Source: Ovoidimarina sp050299695
GTDB lineage: Bacteria > Pseudomonadota > Alphaproteobacteria > Rhodobacterales > Rhodobacteraceae
Assembly (NCBI GenBank): GCA_050299695.1
Contig: JBNKWI010000001.1
Coordinates: 68,781 to 132,780, forward strand
DNA: 64,000 bases
Direction of reading: 5' to 3'
Both the position numbers and the translations under genes were made by a program. This document shows positions 1 through 8,542 of this stretch, one piece after another (the stretch's first letter is position 1; each line of letters begins with the position of its first letter). The notes beneath the pieces were generated by a model, which saw only the letters and a list, made by a program, of their open reading frames with translations, was not told the DNA's origin and made no database searches.

Positions 1-494
1 AAGTCGATGATCTTCTCCACCTGCTCCCGATGTGCGATTTCCTCGGCCTCCGCTCGGCCCCACCACAGAGCCTGCGCGAAGAGGCTCGAGCGCATCATCG
101 TGTTCCGTCCGGCCATGATGTTGTCGAGTGTCGACATGCCCTTGAAAAGCGCGATGTTCTGGAAGGTCCGCGCCACGCCTTGGCGGGCCACCTCGTAGGG
201 TTTCATAGCCGGACGGCGGGCACCCTTGTACCAGATTTCGCCGGCAGAGGGCGCGTATAACCCGTTGATGACATTGAGCATCGACGACTTTCCCGCGCCG
301 TTCGGGCCGATGATCGCGCGGATCTCGCCCTCGCGGATATCGAAGGAGATATCCTGGATCGCGGTGACGCCTCCAAAGCGCAGCGTGATGTGCTTCATCT
401 CCATCAGGACGCCGCCGACCCGGCGAGTATCCTCTGCCACAATTGCCCCGTTGCCTCCGGTCACTTGCCCCTCCGGGACACGACAAATGTCCAT
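1..494 (-). CDS. livG: Branched-chain amino acid ABC transporter ATP-binding protein, LivG-like (partial, runs off the window)
   Basis: The N-terminal part of an ATPase that powers uptake of branched-chain amino acids or related substrates at the cytoplasmic face of the inner membrane. From the ATG at 494 a Walker A motif GPNGAGKSS lies at about residues 63-71, followed by the Q-loop region with VARTFQNIALF, as in the LivG subfamily. The C-terminal half (signature motif, Walker B) lies beyond position 1. The start is uncertain: GTG codons further in, each near a GGAGG-like sequence, would remove up to about 19 residues. The acyl-CoA synthetase gene precedes it on the same strand, a common pairing in Rhodobacterales. 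Confidence 0.9.
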   Translation of the reverse strand, partial: MDICRVPEGQVTGGNGAIVAEDTRRVGGVLMEMKHITLRFGGVTAIQDISFDIREGEIRAIIGPNGAGKSSMLNVINGLYAPSAGEIWYKGARRPAMKPYEVARQGVARTFQNIALFKGMSTLDNIMAGRNTMMRSSLFAQALWWGRAEAEEIAHREQVEKIID

Positions 495-604
495 CTTGTT
501 ACGCAAAGTGATCCAAAATTAATCTTTAAGGCGTAGCAAAGTTGCAGGACCGGGTTTACGATTCTCGCAGTTGAGGTCCGTGTGTACCCGGGGGAGCGTA
601 TGAT

Positions 605-760
605 ATGGGCAAGACTCTGGAATACGACATCTTCGATGCGATGGTAGAGCGTCTGCTCTGCCCGCTGACGCCGCTCGGCAAACCGCGGCACGCCGCGACG
701 AAACCCGAGGTCGCCAAGATCCGGCTCGGAAAGCCCGTCAAGACACGGCGTCCGCGCTAG
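605..760 (+). CDS. Hypothetical 51-residue basic protein
   Basis: A short open frame from ATG 605 to TAG 758-760, with a purine-rich GGGGGAG ribosome-binding site about 7 bases upstream and AT-rich, promoter-like sequence at 515-540. The product is basic towards its C-terminus (ends KTRRPR). It fills the gap between the acyl-CoA synthetase and livG on the opposite strand and stops two bases from the synthetase stop codon. I do not recognise the family. It could be real or chance; the good ribosome-binding site and the otherwise empty gap favour a gene. Confidence 0.35.
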   Translation: MGKTLEYDIFDAMVERLLCPLTPLGKPRHAATKPEVAKIRLGKPVKTRRPR

Positions 761-762
761 GC

Positions 763-2739
763 TCATTCCGCCGCCTCCAAGGGCTTCGCGGCCACCGGCG
801 CTACGCGTGTATCACGGATTTCCAGCGTCGCACTGATCGACCCTTTCCGGCCATCCTCGTAGGTTACTTCGGTCACCGTCGAGACCTGCCGCGCCCCGTC
901 GTAAAGCGCCGCGATGAGATCGCCATATTTTTCCTCGATGATCCTCCGCCGTACCTTTCGCGTGCGGGTCAGTTCGCCGTCGTCGGCGTCGAGCTCCTTG
1001 TGCAAGACCAGGAAGCGGTGGATCTGGCAGCCCGCGAGCATCGCGTCGCCGGCCAGCGAGGCGTTCACCTCCTCCACATGGGCGGCGATCATGTCGAGCA
1101 CCTGGGAATTCCCGGCCAGCTCCTGGTAGGAGCCGTAGGACACGTTGTTCCGCTCGGCCCAGTTCCCCACCGCGGTCAGGTCGATATTGATGAAGGCCGC
1201 GCAGGTCTCGCGCCCGGCACCGAACACCACCGCCTCGAGAATGTTCGGGTAGAACTTGAGCTTGTTCTCCACGTATTTCGGCGCGAAGAGGCTCCCGTCC
1301 GCCATCTTCCCGACGTCCTTCGCCCGGTCGATGATCCTGAGATGCCCGGTTCCTTCCTCGAAGAACCCCGCGTCCCCGGTGGCCACCCAACCCTCGGCAT
1401 CCTTGGTCGAAGCGGTCGACTCGGCGTTCTTGTAGTATTCCACGAAGGTGCCGGGGCTGCGGTAGAACACCTCGCCCGTCTCGCCGATCCGCACCTCGAC
1501 GCCCGGCGAGGGTACTCCCACCGTGTCGGCCCGCACCTGACCGTCCGGCTGCTGGGTGATGAAGACCGACGCCTCGGTCTGCCCGTAGAGCTGCTTCAGG
1601 TTGATCCCGAGCGAGCGCCAGAACTCGAAGATCTCCGGCCCGATCGCCTCGCCCGCCGTATAGGCCACACGCACCTTCGACATCCCCGCCCGGTTCCGCA
1701 CCGGCCCATAGACCAGGAGGTCGCCCAGCCGGTACCACAGCCGGTCCCACGGCCCCACTGGCTTGCCGTCCATCAGGTCCGGCCCCACCCGCTTCGCATG
1801 CGCCATGAAATGGTCGAACATCGCCTTCTTCAAGCGTCCCGCATCCTCCATCCGGATCAGCAGGATGGTGATCCGCTGCTCGAAATAGCGCGGCGGCGCG
1901 AAGAAGTAGGTCGGCCCGATTTCGTGCAGGTTCTCGTACATCGTCTCGGCCGATTCCGGGCAGTTCGTGCAGAACCCGCACCAATAGGCCTGGCCCATCG
2001 AGAAGATGAAATCGCCGACCCAGGCCATCGGCAGGTAGGCCAGGATCTCCTCGCGCTCGGTCAGCCGGTCGAACTCGGCCGAGGCCTTCGAGGTCTCGAT
2101 GATGTTGCGGTTCGACAGGACCACGCCCTTCGGCCGCCCGGTCGTTCCGGAAGTGTAGAGCATCACGCAGGTATCGTCGTAGCCGAGCCCGCCGGTCCGC
2201 CGCCGCAGCTCGTCGTCGAACCGCTCATGTGCCGCGCGGCCCGTGGCCTGCACGTCGGCCAGCGCGTTCATCCGGCTGTGGTCGTATTTCCGCATGCCCC
2301 GCCGGTCGAGATAGAGGATCTCCTCCACATTCGGCACGCGGTCGGCGATCTCGAGCACTTTGTCGACCTGCTCCTGGTCCTCGGCCACCACGAACCGCGC
2401 GCCGCAATGGTCGAGCACGTAGGCCATTTCGTCGGCAACCGCATCTTGGTAGAGCGGCACCGGGATCGCGCCGCACATCTGTGCGGCCACCATCGACCAG
2501 TAGAGCGCGGGCCGGTTCGCGCCGATGACCGCCACGTGGTCGCCGGGCGCGAGACCCAGTTCGAGGAACCCCAGCGCCATCGCCCGGATCTCGGCCTCGG
2601 TCTCAGCCCAGGTCCAGCTCTGCCAGATCCCGTATTCCTTCTCGCGATAGGCCGGGCGCGCCGCGAACAGCCGCGCGTTCCGCGCCAGAAGCGCCGGAAT
2701 CGAGGCGAGATCTCCCGGACCTTTCGCCGGTTCGTCCAC
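763..2739 (-). CDS. AMP-binding long-chain acyl-CoA synthetase
   Basis: Activates a carboxylic acid to acyl-AMP and then acyl-CoA; a 658-residue member of the ANL (AMP-binding) superfamily. The P-loop motif YTSGTTGRPKG lies at about residues 195-205, and further conserved blocks (YTAGEAIGPE, LKQLYGQTEAS, GWVATGDAGFF) follow in the usual order. I chose the GTG at 2739 because GGGGAGGA lies 7-8 bases upstream; the frame stays open to 2850, but that extension runs across a palindromic operator-like site. The neighbouring livG-type gene suggests an acid imported by that transporter is the substrate, which is inference. Confidence 0.9.
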   Translation of the reverse strand: MDEPAKGPGDLASIPALLARNARLFAARPAYREKEYGIWQSWTWAETEAEIRAMALGFLELGLAPGDHVAVIGANRPALYWSMVAAQMCGAIPVPLYQDAVADEMAYVLDHCGARFVVAEDQEQVDKVLEIADRVPNVEEILYLDRRGMRKYDHSRMNALADVQATGRAAHERFDDELRRRTGGLGYDDTCVMLYTSGTTGRPKGVVLSNRNIIETSKASAEFDRLTEREEILAYLPMAWVGDFIFSMGQAYWCGFCTNCPESAETMYENLHEIGPTYFFAPPRYFEQRITILLIRMEDAGRLKKAMFDHFMAHAKRVGPDLMDGKPVGPWDRLWYRLGDLLVYGPVRNRAGMSKVRVAYTAGEAIGPEIFEFWRSLGINLKQLYGQTEASVFITQQPDGQVRADTVGVPSPGVEVRIGETGEVFYRSPGTFVEYYKNAESTASTKDAEGWVATGDAGFFEEGTGHLRIIDRAKDVGKMADGSLFAPKYVENKLKFYPNILEAVVFGAGRETCAAFINIDLTAVGNWAERNNVSYGSYQELAGNSQVLDMIAAHVEEVNASLAGDAMLAGCQIHRFLVLHKELDADDGELTRTRKVRRRIIEEKYGDLIAALYDGARQVSTVTEVTYEDGRKGSISATLEIRDTRVAPVAAKPLEAAE

Positions 2740-2835
2740 GTCTTTCCTCCCCGCGGCTCTTGCGGCCGCGCCGGCCCCTCCCCGGGCCGTTTCCGAGATC
2801 TTTCGCAATGTCGCGCGGCAGGTCAAATCAATTTT

Positions 2836-2849
2836 TGAACGCACGTTCA
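2836..2849. promoter_or_regulatory. TetR-type operator-like dyad TGAACG-CA-CGTTCA
   Basis: A perfect 6-bp inverted repeat (TGAACG, 2-base spacer, CGTTCA) in the divergent space between the acyl-CoA synthetase (start 2739) and a small plus-strand gene (start 2907). GAAC...GTTC-type dyads are typical of TetR-family regulators of fatty acid degradation such as PsrA or FadR-like proteins. The site lies about 100 bases upstream of the synthetase start, where a repressor could overlap its promoter. No regulator gene lies next to it. Confidence 0.45.
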
Positions 2850-2906
2850 TTTAACCGCACCGAGAGCGGCGTTCCGCCCCGCGCGCGAACATGCTAGAGA
2901 TCGGGC

Positions 2907-3068
2907 ATGGACCCGGTCTCGCTGGTTTTCTACGCCGCCGTCTGCGGCCTCCTGAGCGTTTTCGCGCCGCGTCTCGGCTCGCCCGCCACACGGCTTGGCG
3001 TGGGTGCGGTCGTCGGCCTCCTCGCAGCGACGATCCTGCCCGCGCTGCGTGGCGCATTCGGCTTCTGA
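2907..3068 (+). CDS. Small two-helix membrane protein (53 aa)
   Basis: ATG at 2907 to TGA at 3066-3068. The protein has two hydrophobic stretches, about residues 4-20 (SLVFYAAVCGLLSVF) and 30-48 (LGVGAVVGLLAATILPAL), joined by a short basic loop, so it is probably a small inner-membrane protein. It lies 58 bases upstream of the phosphatase gene on the same strand. I do not know a function. Confidence 0.65.
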   Translation: MDPVSLVFYAAVCGLLSVFAPRLGSPATRLGVGAVVGLLAATILPALRGAFGF

Positions 3069-3126
3069 CCGACCGGTTGGCAAGGCGTCCCCGCCCCTGT
3101 AGTCCGTGCCCCGAACGGAGGACGAC

Positions 3127-3771
3127 ATGGGCGAGATCATGCTGGTCCGGCACGGCCAGGCCAATTCGGCAGCGCAGGACGAAGACGGCTACGACCGGCT
3201 GAGCGACCTCGGCCGCGACCAGGCGCGCTGGCTCGGCGAATGGCTCGCGGGGCAGGAGGCGCGGTTCGACCGGGTGCTCTCGGGCAGCCTTCTCCGCCAC
3301 CGGCAGACGGCCGCGGCGATGGGCCATCCCGATCCGGAAATCGACCCGCGTCTGAACGAAATGGACTATTTCAACCTCGGCGCCGCGCTCGAGGCGCGCC
3401 ACGGGGTGCCGATGCCGGGACCGGACGAATTCGCGCTGCACGCGCCGCAGGTGATGGAGGCCTGGCACCGCGCCGAGATCCGCGGCAACGAGAGCTTCGC
3501 CGAGTTCGAAACCCGCGTGACCTCGGTCTTCTCCGAAGCCGCGGTCGAGGGGCGGCGCGTGCTCTGCATCACCTCGGGCGGGGTGATCGGCATGTGCGTG
3601 CGCCATCTCCTCGGGCTCGACCCCACGCGGATGGCGCAGGTCCTCCTGCCGATCATGAACAGCTCGATCCACCGGATCAGCGTCCAGCCGCACGGGGTCT
3701 ACCTCGCGGGCTTCAACGCCGTCCCGCACCTGGAGCATCCCGACCGCGCCTTCGCGCGAACGCATTACTGA
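3127..3771 (+). CDS. Histidine phosphatase family protein
   Basis: A 214-residue phosphoglycerate-mutase-like (histidine phosphatase superfamily) protein. The catalytic RHG motif is at residues 8-10 (VRHGQAN), a conserved Arg follows in SGSLLRHRQTA, and a second-histidine region appears at CITSGGVIGMCVRHLL; in this copy the usual 'SHGG' box reads TSGGV, so the second catalytic histidine is not obvious. The start at 3127 is fixed by GGAGG five bases upstream. Substrate unknown. It converges with the dipeptidase gene. Confidence 0.85.
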   Translation: MGEIMLVRHGQANSAAQDEDGYDRLSDLGRDQARWLGEWLAGQEARFDRVLSGSLLRHRQTAAAMGHPDPEIDPRLNEMDYFNLGAALEARHGVPMPGPDEFALHAPQVMEAWHRAEIRGNESFAEFETRVTSVFSEAAVEGRRVLCITSGGVIGMCVRHLLGLDPTRMAQVLLPIMNSSIHRISVQPHGVYLAGFNAVPHLEHPDRAFARTHY

Positions 3772-3808
3772 AGCGTCCGGAAGTCGTTCCGAAAGGACTT
3801 GCCCGCCC

Positions 3809-4843
3809 TCAGCCGACGATCCGCCGGATCGCTGAGATCCAGTTCCCGTAGCAGAGCTTCTCGATCAGGGCCGGACCGTAACCGGCACGGCCCATCTCCT
3901 CGCGCAAGACACCCAGTCCGGCGACCGAGCCGATTTCCTCAGGCACCACCGCGCCGTCGAAATCGGACCCGAGCCCCACATGGTCTTCGCCTGCGTGCTC
4001 GATCATGTGGTCGAGATGCCGGATCATCCAGTCGAGCGCGCCGCCTGGCACCATCCGCCCGTCCCCCCGCAGGAAGGCCGTGGCGAAGTTGAGCCCGACC
4101 ATCCCGCCCGTCTCGCCGATCGCGCGGAGCTGGTCGTCGTCGAGGTTCCGAGCGGTCGGACAGACCGCGTGCGCGTTGGAATGGGTCGCCACCACCGGCA
4201 GGCCCATCTCCGCAATGTCGAAGAATCCCTTCCGGTTCAGGTGGCTGGTATCGACGATCATCCGCATCTCCGCCGCCGCCCGCACCAGGCGGCGCCCCGC
4301 ATCGGTCAGCCCCGGACCGATATCCGCGTCCGACGGGAAGCGGAACGGTACGCCATGGCCGAAGATCGTCGGGCGGCTCCAGACAGGCCCGATCGAGCGC
4401 AGGCCAAGCGCGTGGAGCCAGTCCAGTTCCTCCAGATCCGGGCCGATCGCCTCCGCGCCCTCGAGATGCATCAGCGCGGCCATGGTATCCGCCGCCATCG
4501 CCGCTTCGATCTCGTCCGCGCTCCGGCAGAGCGCCAGGTCGCCGCGCCGGTCGAGTTCCAGGAGGATCTCGGCCTGTTCGCTCACCGCCAGACGCGCGGC
4601 GTCGTGCGGCAAGGGGTCGGGCAGCGGCAGGTCGTAGGGCGGATGCGCGAGCGCCGCCATGTCGAACGGCCCCGGGCTCGGCACGAAAAGCGCGAAGAAC
4701 CCGCCCGCGAAGCCGCCCGCCCGGGCGCGGGCCAGGTCGATGTGTCCAACCCCGCCGTCGCGGAACCCGTCCAACGCCTGAGCCCCGCCCTTCCACAGCC
4801 GCAGGATCGCGTCGTTGTGCCCGTCGAAGACCGGGGGTGTCAC
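3809..4843 (-). CDS. Membrane dipeptidase (renal dipeptidase family, M19)
   Basis: A 344-residue zinc-dependent amidohydrolase of the M19 family, which cleaves dipeptides including D-amino acid or beta-lactam-like ones. Metal-binding elements are visible in order: DGHNDAI near the N-terminus, a central Glu in HLEGAEAIGP, DTSHLN, ATHSNAHAV and the C-terminal LGSDFDG. The start is a GTG (4841-4843) that directly follows the TAG stop of the upstream DUF3775 gene, so the two are probably translationally coupled. No signal peptide is evident. Confidence 0.9.
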   Translation of the reverse strand: MTPPVFDGHNDAILRLWKGGAQALDGFRDGGVGHIDLARARAGGFAGGFFALFVPSPGPFDMAALAHPPYDLPLPDPLPHDAARLAVSEQAEILLELDRRGDLALCRSADEIEAAMAADTMAALMHLEGAEAIGPDLEELDWLHALGLRSIGPVWSRPTIFGHGVPFRFPSDADIGPGLTDAGRRLVRAAAEMRMIVDTSHLNRKGFFDIAEMGLPVVATHSNAHAVCPTARNLDDDQLRAIGETGGMVGLNFATAFLRGDGRMVPGGALDWMIRHLDHMIEHAGEDHVGLGSDFDGAVVPEEIGSVAGLGVLREEMGRAGYGPALIEKLCYGNWISAIRRIVG

Positions 4844-5167
4844 CTAGTGTTCCCTCAGGTGATCCTCGGCGTCGGTCACGTCGATTCCCATCGCCTCCAG
4901 CCCGGCCTCGAGATAATCGGAAAGTTGCGGGATACCGGAGAGGTATTCCTCGGTCGGCGCCGTCGCCTCGGCCCGCGCGGTCCGCTTGGCCTCCTCGAAC
5001 TCCGAGGCGTCGAAGCTGTCGCGCCCGACCCACATCAGCGCCACGAGATTGGCCGCCTCGTCCTCGTTCAGCCCCGAAATGTAGTCACGGAGATGCCGGC
5101 TTTCCGGGCCGTATTCACGGGCCAGAAAGATCACCCGGACGACCTTGCCGGTGGAGATGTTGAGCAT
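4844..5167 (-). CDS. DUF3775 domain-containing protein (107 aa)
   Basis: A 107-residue protein matching, as I remember it, the DUF3775 family: a helical protein with a conserved LxALMWVGRDSFDASEFEEA stretch in the middle. Function is unknown. ATG at 5167; the TAG stop abuts the GTG of the M19 dipeptidase, so they form a two-gene operon. The protein is acidic, lacks membrane segments and is probably cytoplasmic. Confidence 0.75.
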   Translation of the reverse strand: MLNISTGKVVRVIFLAREYGPESRHLRDYISGLNEDEAANLVALMWVGRDSFDASEFEEAKRTARAEATAPTEEYLSGIPQLSDYLEAGLEAMGIDVTDAEDHLREH

Positions 5168-5467
5168 GCGCGGGCGCTCCTCTCGTTTCGCTCCAGTGAA
5201 GCGTGATTGCCCCGGGCAGGCAAGGGAGAACGGCTTGATCGCGCGGGGCGACATGGGTGCGGATCGGCCCGCCGAAATCCGATCCCAAGGGCCGTCCCTC
5301 GCCAGATTCAGGGCCGGCGGCGAGCCCGGAAGAGACCCCGCACTCTCAACGGTCGAGTCCCAGCCCCCTGCGAAATCGACTGGGTCACCAAGTCGGCGCC
5401 GCCACCTCGAAGGCGCCGCGCAGGTGCGCCATCGTCGGCGCGGATCCTCGGAAGACACCTTCCCCGC
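5168..5467. other. 300-base intergenic region, no gene recognised
   Basis: Between the start of the DUF3775 gene and the end of rmuC. It should contain the promoter of the DUF3775-dipeptidase pair and the rmuC 3' region. I looked for a tRNA (there is a T-loop-like CGGTCGAGTCCC at about 5350) but found no acceptor or anticodon stem to go with it, and no convincing reading frame. Confidence 0.5.
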
Positions 5468-6649
5468 TTATTCAGCCGCCGTGGGAGCCCTGAGCGCGCC
5501 CATGGGCGCCGCATCGGCATCCTTCGCCAGCTCCTCGAAATCGAAACTGTCGAGCCGCGCCGCGCGCTTGCCCGCCCGCTCGGCGGCGATGCCGATCCCT
5601 TCGACATCCTCCCGCGCCTGCCGGAAATGGTTGTCGAGCTTCCCCACACGCTCTACCACCAGTTCCACGTCGCGGTGGAGAAGCCGGAGCGCCTTGCGTA
5701 TGGCGCCCGCCTGCTCGCGCATCCGAGCATCCTTCAGGATCGCCCGCATCGTGTTGAGCGTGGCCATGCAGGTCGTGGGCGAAACGATCCAGACCCGCGC
5801 CGCGAAGCCCTCGCGCACCAGATCGGCGAAATTCGCGTGCAGCTCGGCATAGACCGCCTCTGACGGGAGGAACATCAGCGCGCCGTCCGCCGTCTCTCCA
5901 TCCAGAACGTAGCGCTCCGAGATCGCCTTGATATGCGCGCGCAAGGCCACCCGCATCGCCTTCTGCGCCTCGCTCCGCTCCCATTGCGTGCCGGCCGCGC
6001 GCAACGCCTCGTAGGCCTCCAGGGGAAACTTCGCGTCGATCACGATCGGCCCCGGCGGGTTCGGCAAATGCACGAGGCAATCGGCCCGGCGGCCGTTCGA
6101 CAGCGTGTGCTGGAACGCGTAGGCGTCGGGCGGCAGCGCCTTCGAGACGATCTCGTTCAGCTGGATCTCCCCGAACGCACCGCGCGTCTGCTTGTTCGAC
6201 AGGATGTCCTGCAGGCCCAGCACGTCGCCCGAGAGCTTCTCGATATTCGCCTGCGCCCGGTCGATCGTCTCCAGCCGCTGCTGCAACTCGCCGAGCGACC
6301 GGGCCGTCCGCGTCGCCGTCCCTGCAAGGTTCTCGTTCATCCGCTGCGTCACCTCGGCCAGCCGCGCCTCCATCAGCTTCATCATGCCGTTCTGCGCTGT
6401 GATCTGTGCCTCGGACACGTGCGCGAGCCCGCCCGAGAGCCGCTCCTGCCCGTCCGACAGCCCCTGCACGCGGGTGCCCAGCGTCTCGAGGTGCTGCGCG
6501 AGCGGCACCACCATCCGCGCCGACCGGCCCGCTCGGGCCGCGATCACGAACAGCAGGACCAGGACCGCCAGGATCAGCGGCGCCCCCGCCAGAACGGCCA
6601 TCACGGCCGGGTCGGATAGGTCGATCGCGGTGTCGCCGATGGTGATCAT
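5468..6649 (-). CDS. rmuC: DNA recombination protein RmuC
   Basis: A 393-residue RmuC-family protein, implicated in limiting DNA inversions and related to nuclease folds. After an N-terminal membrane helix (about residues 17-42, rich in L, V and A) comes a coiled-coil stretch to about residue 140 and then the RmuC core with KTRGAFGEIQLNEIV, DCLVHLPNPPGPIVIDAKFPLEAYE and FLPSEAVYAELH. The ATG at 6649 overlaps the mutL stop (ATGA), so the two are co-translated. An upstream extension of the frame lies entirely inside mutL and was rejected. Confidence 0.93.
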   Translation of the reverse strand: MITIGDTAIDLSDPAVMAVLAGAPLILAVLVLLFVIAARAGRSARMVVPLAQHLETLGTRVQGLSDGQERLSGGLAHVSEAQITAQNGMMKLMEARLAEVTQRMNENLAGTATRTARSLGELQQRLETIDRAQANIEKLSGDVLGLQDILSNKQTRGAFGEIQLNEIVSKALPPDAYAFQHTLSNGRRADCLVHLPNPPGPIVIDAKFPLEAYEALRAAGTQWERSEAQKAMRVALRAHIKAISERYVLDGETADGALMFLPSEAVYAELHANFADLVREGFAARVWIVSPTTCMATLNTMRAILKDARMREQAGAIRKALRLLHRDVELVVERVGKLDNHFRQAREDVEGIGIAAERAGKRAARLDSFDFEELAKDADAAPMGALRAPTAAE

Positions 6650-8487
6650 GTCCGCCCGAACAGCCTCTCGATATCGCCCAGTTTCAACTCCACATAGGTG
6701 GGCCGGCCGTGATTGCACTGGCCCGAATGCGGCGTGGCCTCCATTTCGCGCAGGAGCGCGTTCATCTCCTCGGCCCCCATCCGCCGCCCGGCCCGGACCG
6801 AGCCGTGGCAGGCCACCCGCGACAGCACCGCCTCGATCCGCCCCTGCACGGTGAGCGGCCCGTCGCCCGCGCCGATCTCGTCCAAGACGTCGCGCAAAAG
6901 CGCCGCCGCATCGACATTGCCCAGAAGCGCCGGCGTCGCGCGCACCGCCACCGCGCCAGGCCCAAAGGGCTCGATATCGAGCCCCAGCCGCGCGAGCGCC
7001 TCTGCCTCGCCCAAGAGCTCCGCCGCATCGGCCTCGGACAGCTCGACGATCTCCGGAACCAATAGCGCCTGCGCCGCGATCCCGCTCTCCGCCGCCTGCC
7101 GTTTCAGCCGCTCGTAGACCAGCCGCTCATGCGCGGCATGGGCATCGACCAGCACAATCCCGTCGGCGGTTTGCGCCACGATATAGGTCTCGTGAAGCTG
7201 CGCCCTTGCGGCGCCCAGCGGGTGGTCCGTCGCGGGCATATCCGGCGCAGGCTCGGCGCGCGCCGCAGGTGCGAAGACACCGCCGGCCTCAGCGAATCCG
7301 TCAACGGCGGGCCACGATTTCCTATCGGAAATCGTCCCGGAAATCGTGCGATTTCCGGGCGCCCGGTCCATCTGGTAGACCCGCGCCTCGGGCGCCCGGA
7401 ACGCGCCGAGCGTCGCGCCGGCGACCGTGGACGAGGCCCTGTGCCCCGCCCCGGCCAGAGCGTGCCGCACCCCCGAGACGACCAACCCCCGCGCCACCCC
7501 CGGATCGCGGAACCGCACCTCGGATTTCGCCGGATGCACGTTCACGTCCACCAGGTGCGGGTCGCAGTCGATGAACAAGGCCGCCGCCGGATGCCGGTCG
7601 CGCGACAGGAAATCCATGTAGGCCGCCCGCAGCGCGCCAATCAGGAGCTTGTCCCGCACCGGCCGCCCGTTCACGAACAGGTACTGCGCCACAGCTGCGC
7701 CGCGCGAATAGGTGGGCAGCGCCGCAAAGCCGGTCAGCCTCAGCCCCTCGCGCTCGGCATCGACCGCGACGGAGTTCGACGCGAATTCTGCGCCCAACAC
7801 CGCCGACAACCGCCCACGGAGCGCATCGAGCAGATCGCCGGTCTCGGGCGTAGCGCGGAACACGACCCGCGCAGAACTGCCCGTCAGGTCGCGCAGCTCG
7901 AAGGCCACGGCGGGCTCGGCCATCGCGAGGCGTTTGACCACGTCCGCGATCGCCTGCGCCTCGGCCCGGTCGCTCCGGAGGAACTTCAGCCGCGCCGGCG
8001 TCGCGAAGAACAGGTCGCGCAGTTCGACGATGGTGCCCTGCCGCGCCGCCTCCGGCCGGAGCGGCCCCTCGCGCCCGCCCGTCACCTCGATCCTGTGCGC
8101 CTCGCCGCCCGCCACCCGCGACGTCAGCGCGAGCCGCCCGACGGCACCGAGCGACGCCAGCGCTTCGCCGCGAAACCCGAAAGTGTGGATGTCGAGAAGG
8201 TCGCTGCCGTCGATCTTCGAGGTCGCATGCCGCGCCAGCGCCAGCGGCATTTCCGAAGCCGGAATCCCGCAGCCGTCGTCTGTCACCCGGATCAGCGTGC
8301 GCCCGCCATCGGCATAGTCGATCCCCACTCGCATCGCGCCGGCATCGAGCGCATTCTCGACGAGTTCCTTCACCGCCGAGGCGGGCCGCTCGACGACCTC
8401 GCCCGCCGCGATGCGGTTCACGGCCGCCTCGTCCAGCGGCCGGATCCGCCGCGGAACTGCGCTTATCTTGGGGTCGTCAAGGGACAT
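6646..8487 (-). CDS. mutL: DNA mismatch repair protein MutL
   Basis: A 613-residue mismatch-repair ATPase that links MutS to strand incision. GHKL ATPase motifs are at the N-terminus: ENALDAGA, TDDGCGIP and TFGFRGEALASLG. The C-terminal domain carries DAHAAHERLVYERL, which fits the metal-dependent nuclease motif DxHA(x)2E(x)4E, and QCNHGRPTYVEL near the end, so the endonuclease activity is probably intact. The variable linker (about residues 377-391) is encoded by two tandem palindromes. ATG at 8487 lies inside a hairpin with no Shine-Dalgarno sequence next to it. It overlaps rmuC by 4 bases. Confidence 0.96.
   Translation of the reverse strand: MSLDDPKISAVPRRIRPLDEAAVNRIAAGEVVERPASAVKELVENALDAGAMRVGIDYADGGRTLIRVTDDGCGIPASEMPLALARHATSKIDGSDLLDIHTFGFRGEALASLGAVGRLALTSRVAGGEAHRIEVTGGREGPLRPEAARQGTIVELRDLFFATPARLKFLRSDRAEAQAIADVVKRLAMAEPAVAFELRDLTGSSARVVFRATPETGDLLDALRGRLSAVLGAEFASNSVAVDAEREGLRLTGFAALPTYSRGAAVAQYLFVNGRPVRDKLLIGALRAAYMDFLSRDRHPAAALFIDCDPHLVDVNVHPAKSEVRFRDPGVARGLVVSGVRHALAGAGHRASSTVAGATLGAFRAPEARVYQMDRAPGNRTISGTISDRKSWPAVDGFAEAGGVFAPAARAEPAPDMPATDHPLGAARAQLHETYIVAQTADGIVLVDAHAAHERLVYERLKRQAAESGIAAQALLVPEIVELSEADAAELLGEAEALARLGLDIEPFGPGAVAVRATPALLGNVDAAALLRDVLDEIGAGDGPLTVQGRIEAVLSRVACHGSVRAGRRMGAEEMNALLREMEATPHSGQCNHGRPTYVELKLGDIERLFGRT
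7314..7358. repeat. Two tandem palindromes inside the mutL coding sequence
   Basis: The first is ACGATTTCC - TATC - GGAAATCGT (7314-7335); the second, one base further on, is CCGGAAATCG - TG - CGATTTCCGG (7337-7358). Arms are 9 and 10 bp and perfect, and both share the core GGAAATCG. They encode the linker stretch GNRTISGTISDRKS of MutL without breaking the frame. This resembles palindromic elements that insert in frame in Rickettsia genes. Confidence 0.8.
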
Positions 8488-8505
8488 GCTACAAGAGGTA
8501 GCATG
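8485..8505 (-). promoter_or_regulatory. Perfect inverted repeat covering the mutL start codon
   Basis: CATGCTAC - 5-base loop - GTAGCATG, 8-bp perfect arms. On the minus strand the mutL ATG is the last three bases of the downstream arm, so in mRNA the start codon would be paired in a stem. Alternatively it is a DNA operator. No ribosome-binding site lies in the ten bases before the ATG. Confidence 0.6.
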
Positions 8506-8542
8506 TCCCGCCGCGATTCTACAATCTCTCTCGGTGCCGGAG

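Noticed and set aside
640..720. tRNA-like ATGGTAGAGC segment
   Set aside because: No matching acceptor, anticodon or T-arm could be folded around it.
1000..2838. 612-codon plus-strand frame
   Set aside because: Antisense to the acyl-CoA synthetase, whose motifs and ribosome-binding site are clear; the product is low-complexity (His, Arg, Pro).
3809..4843. Signal peptide for the dipeptidase
   Set aside because: The N-terminus starts directly with the catalytic DGHNDAI region; no hydrophobic stretch precedes it.
5340..5365. T-loop-like CGGTCGAGTCCC
   Set aside because: No tRNA stems fit on either side.
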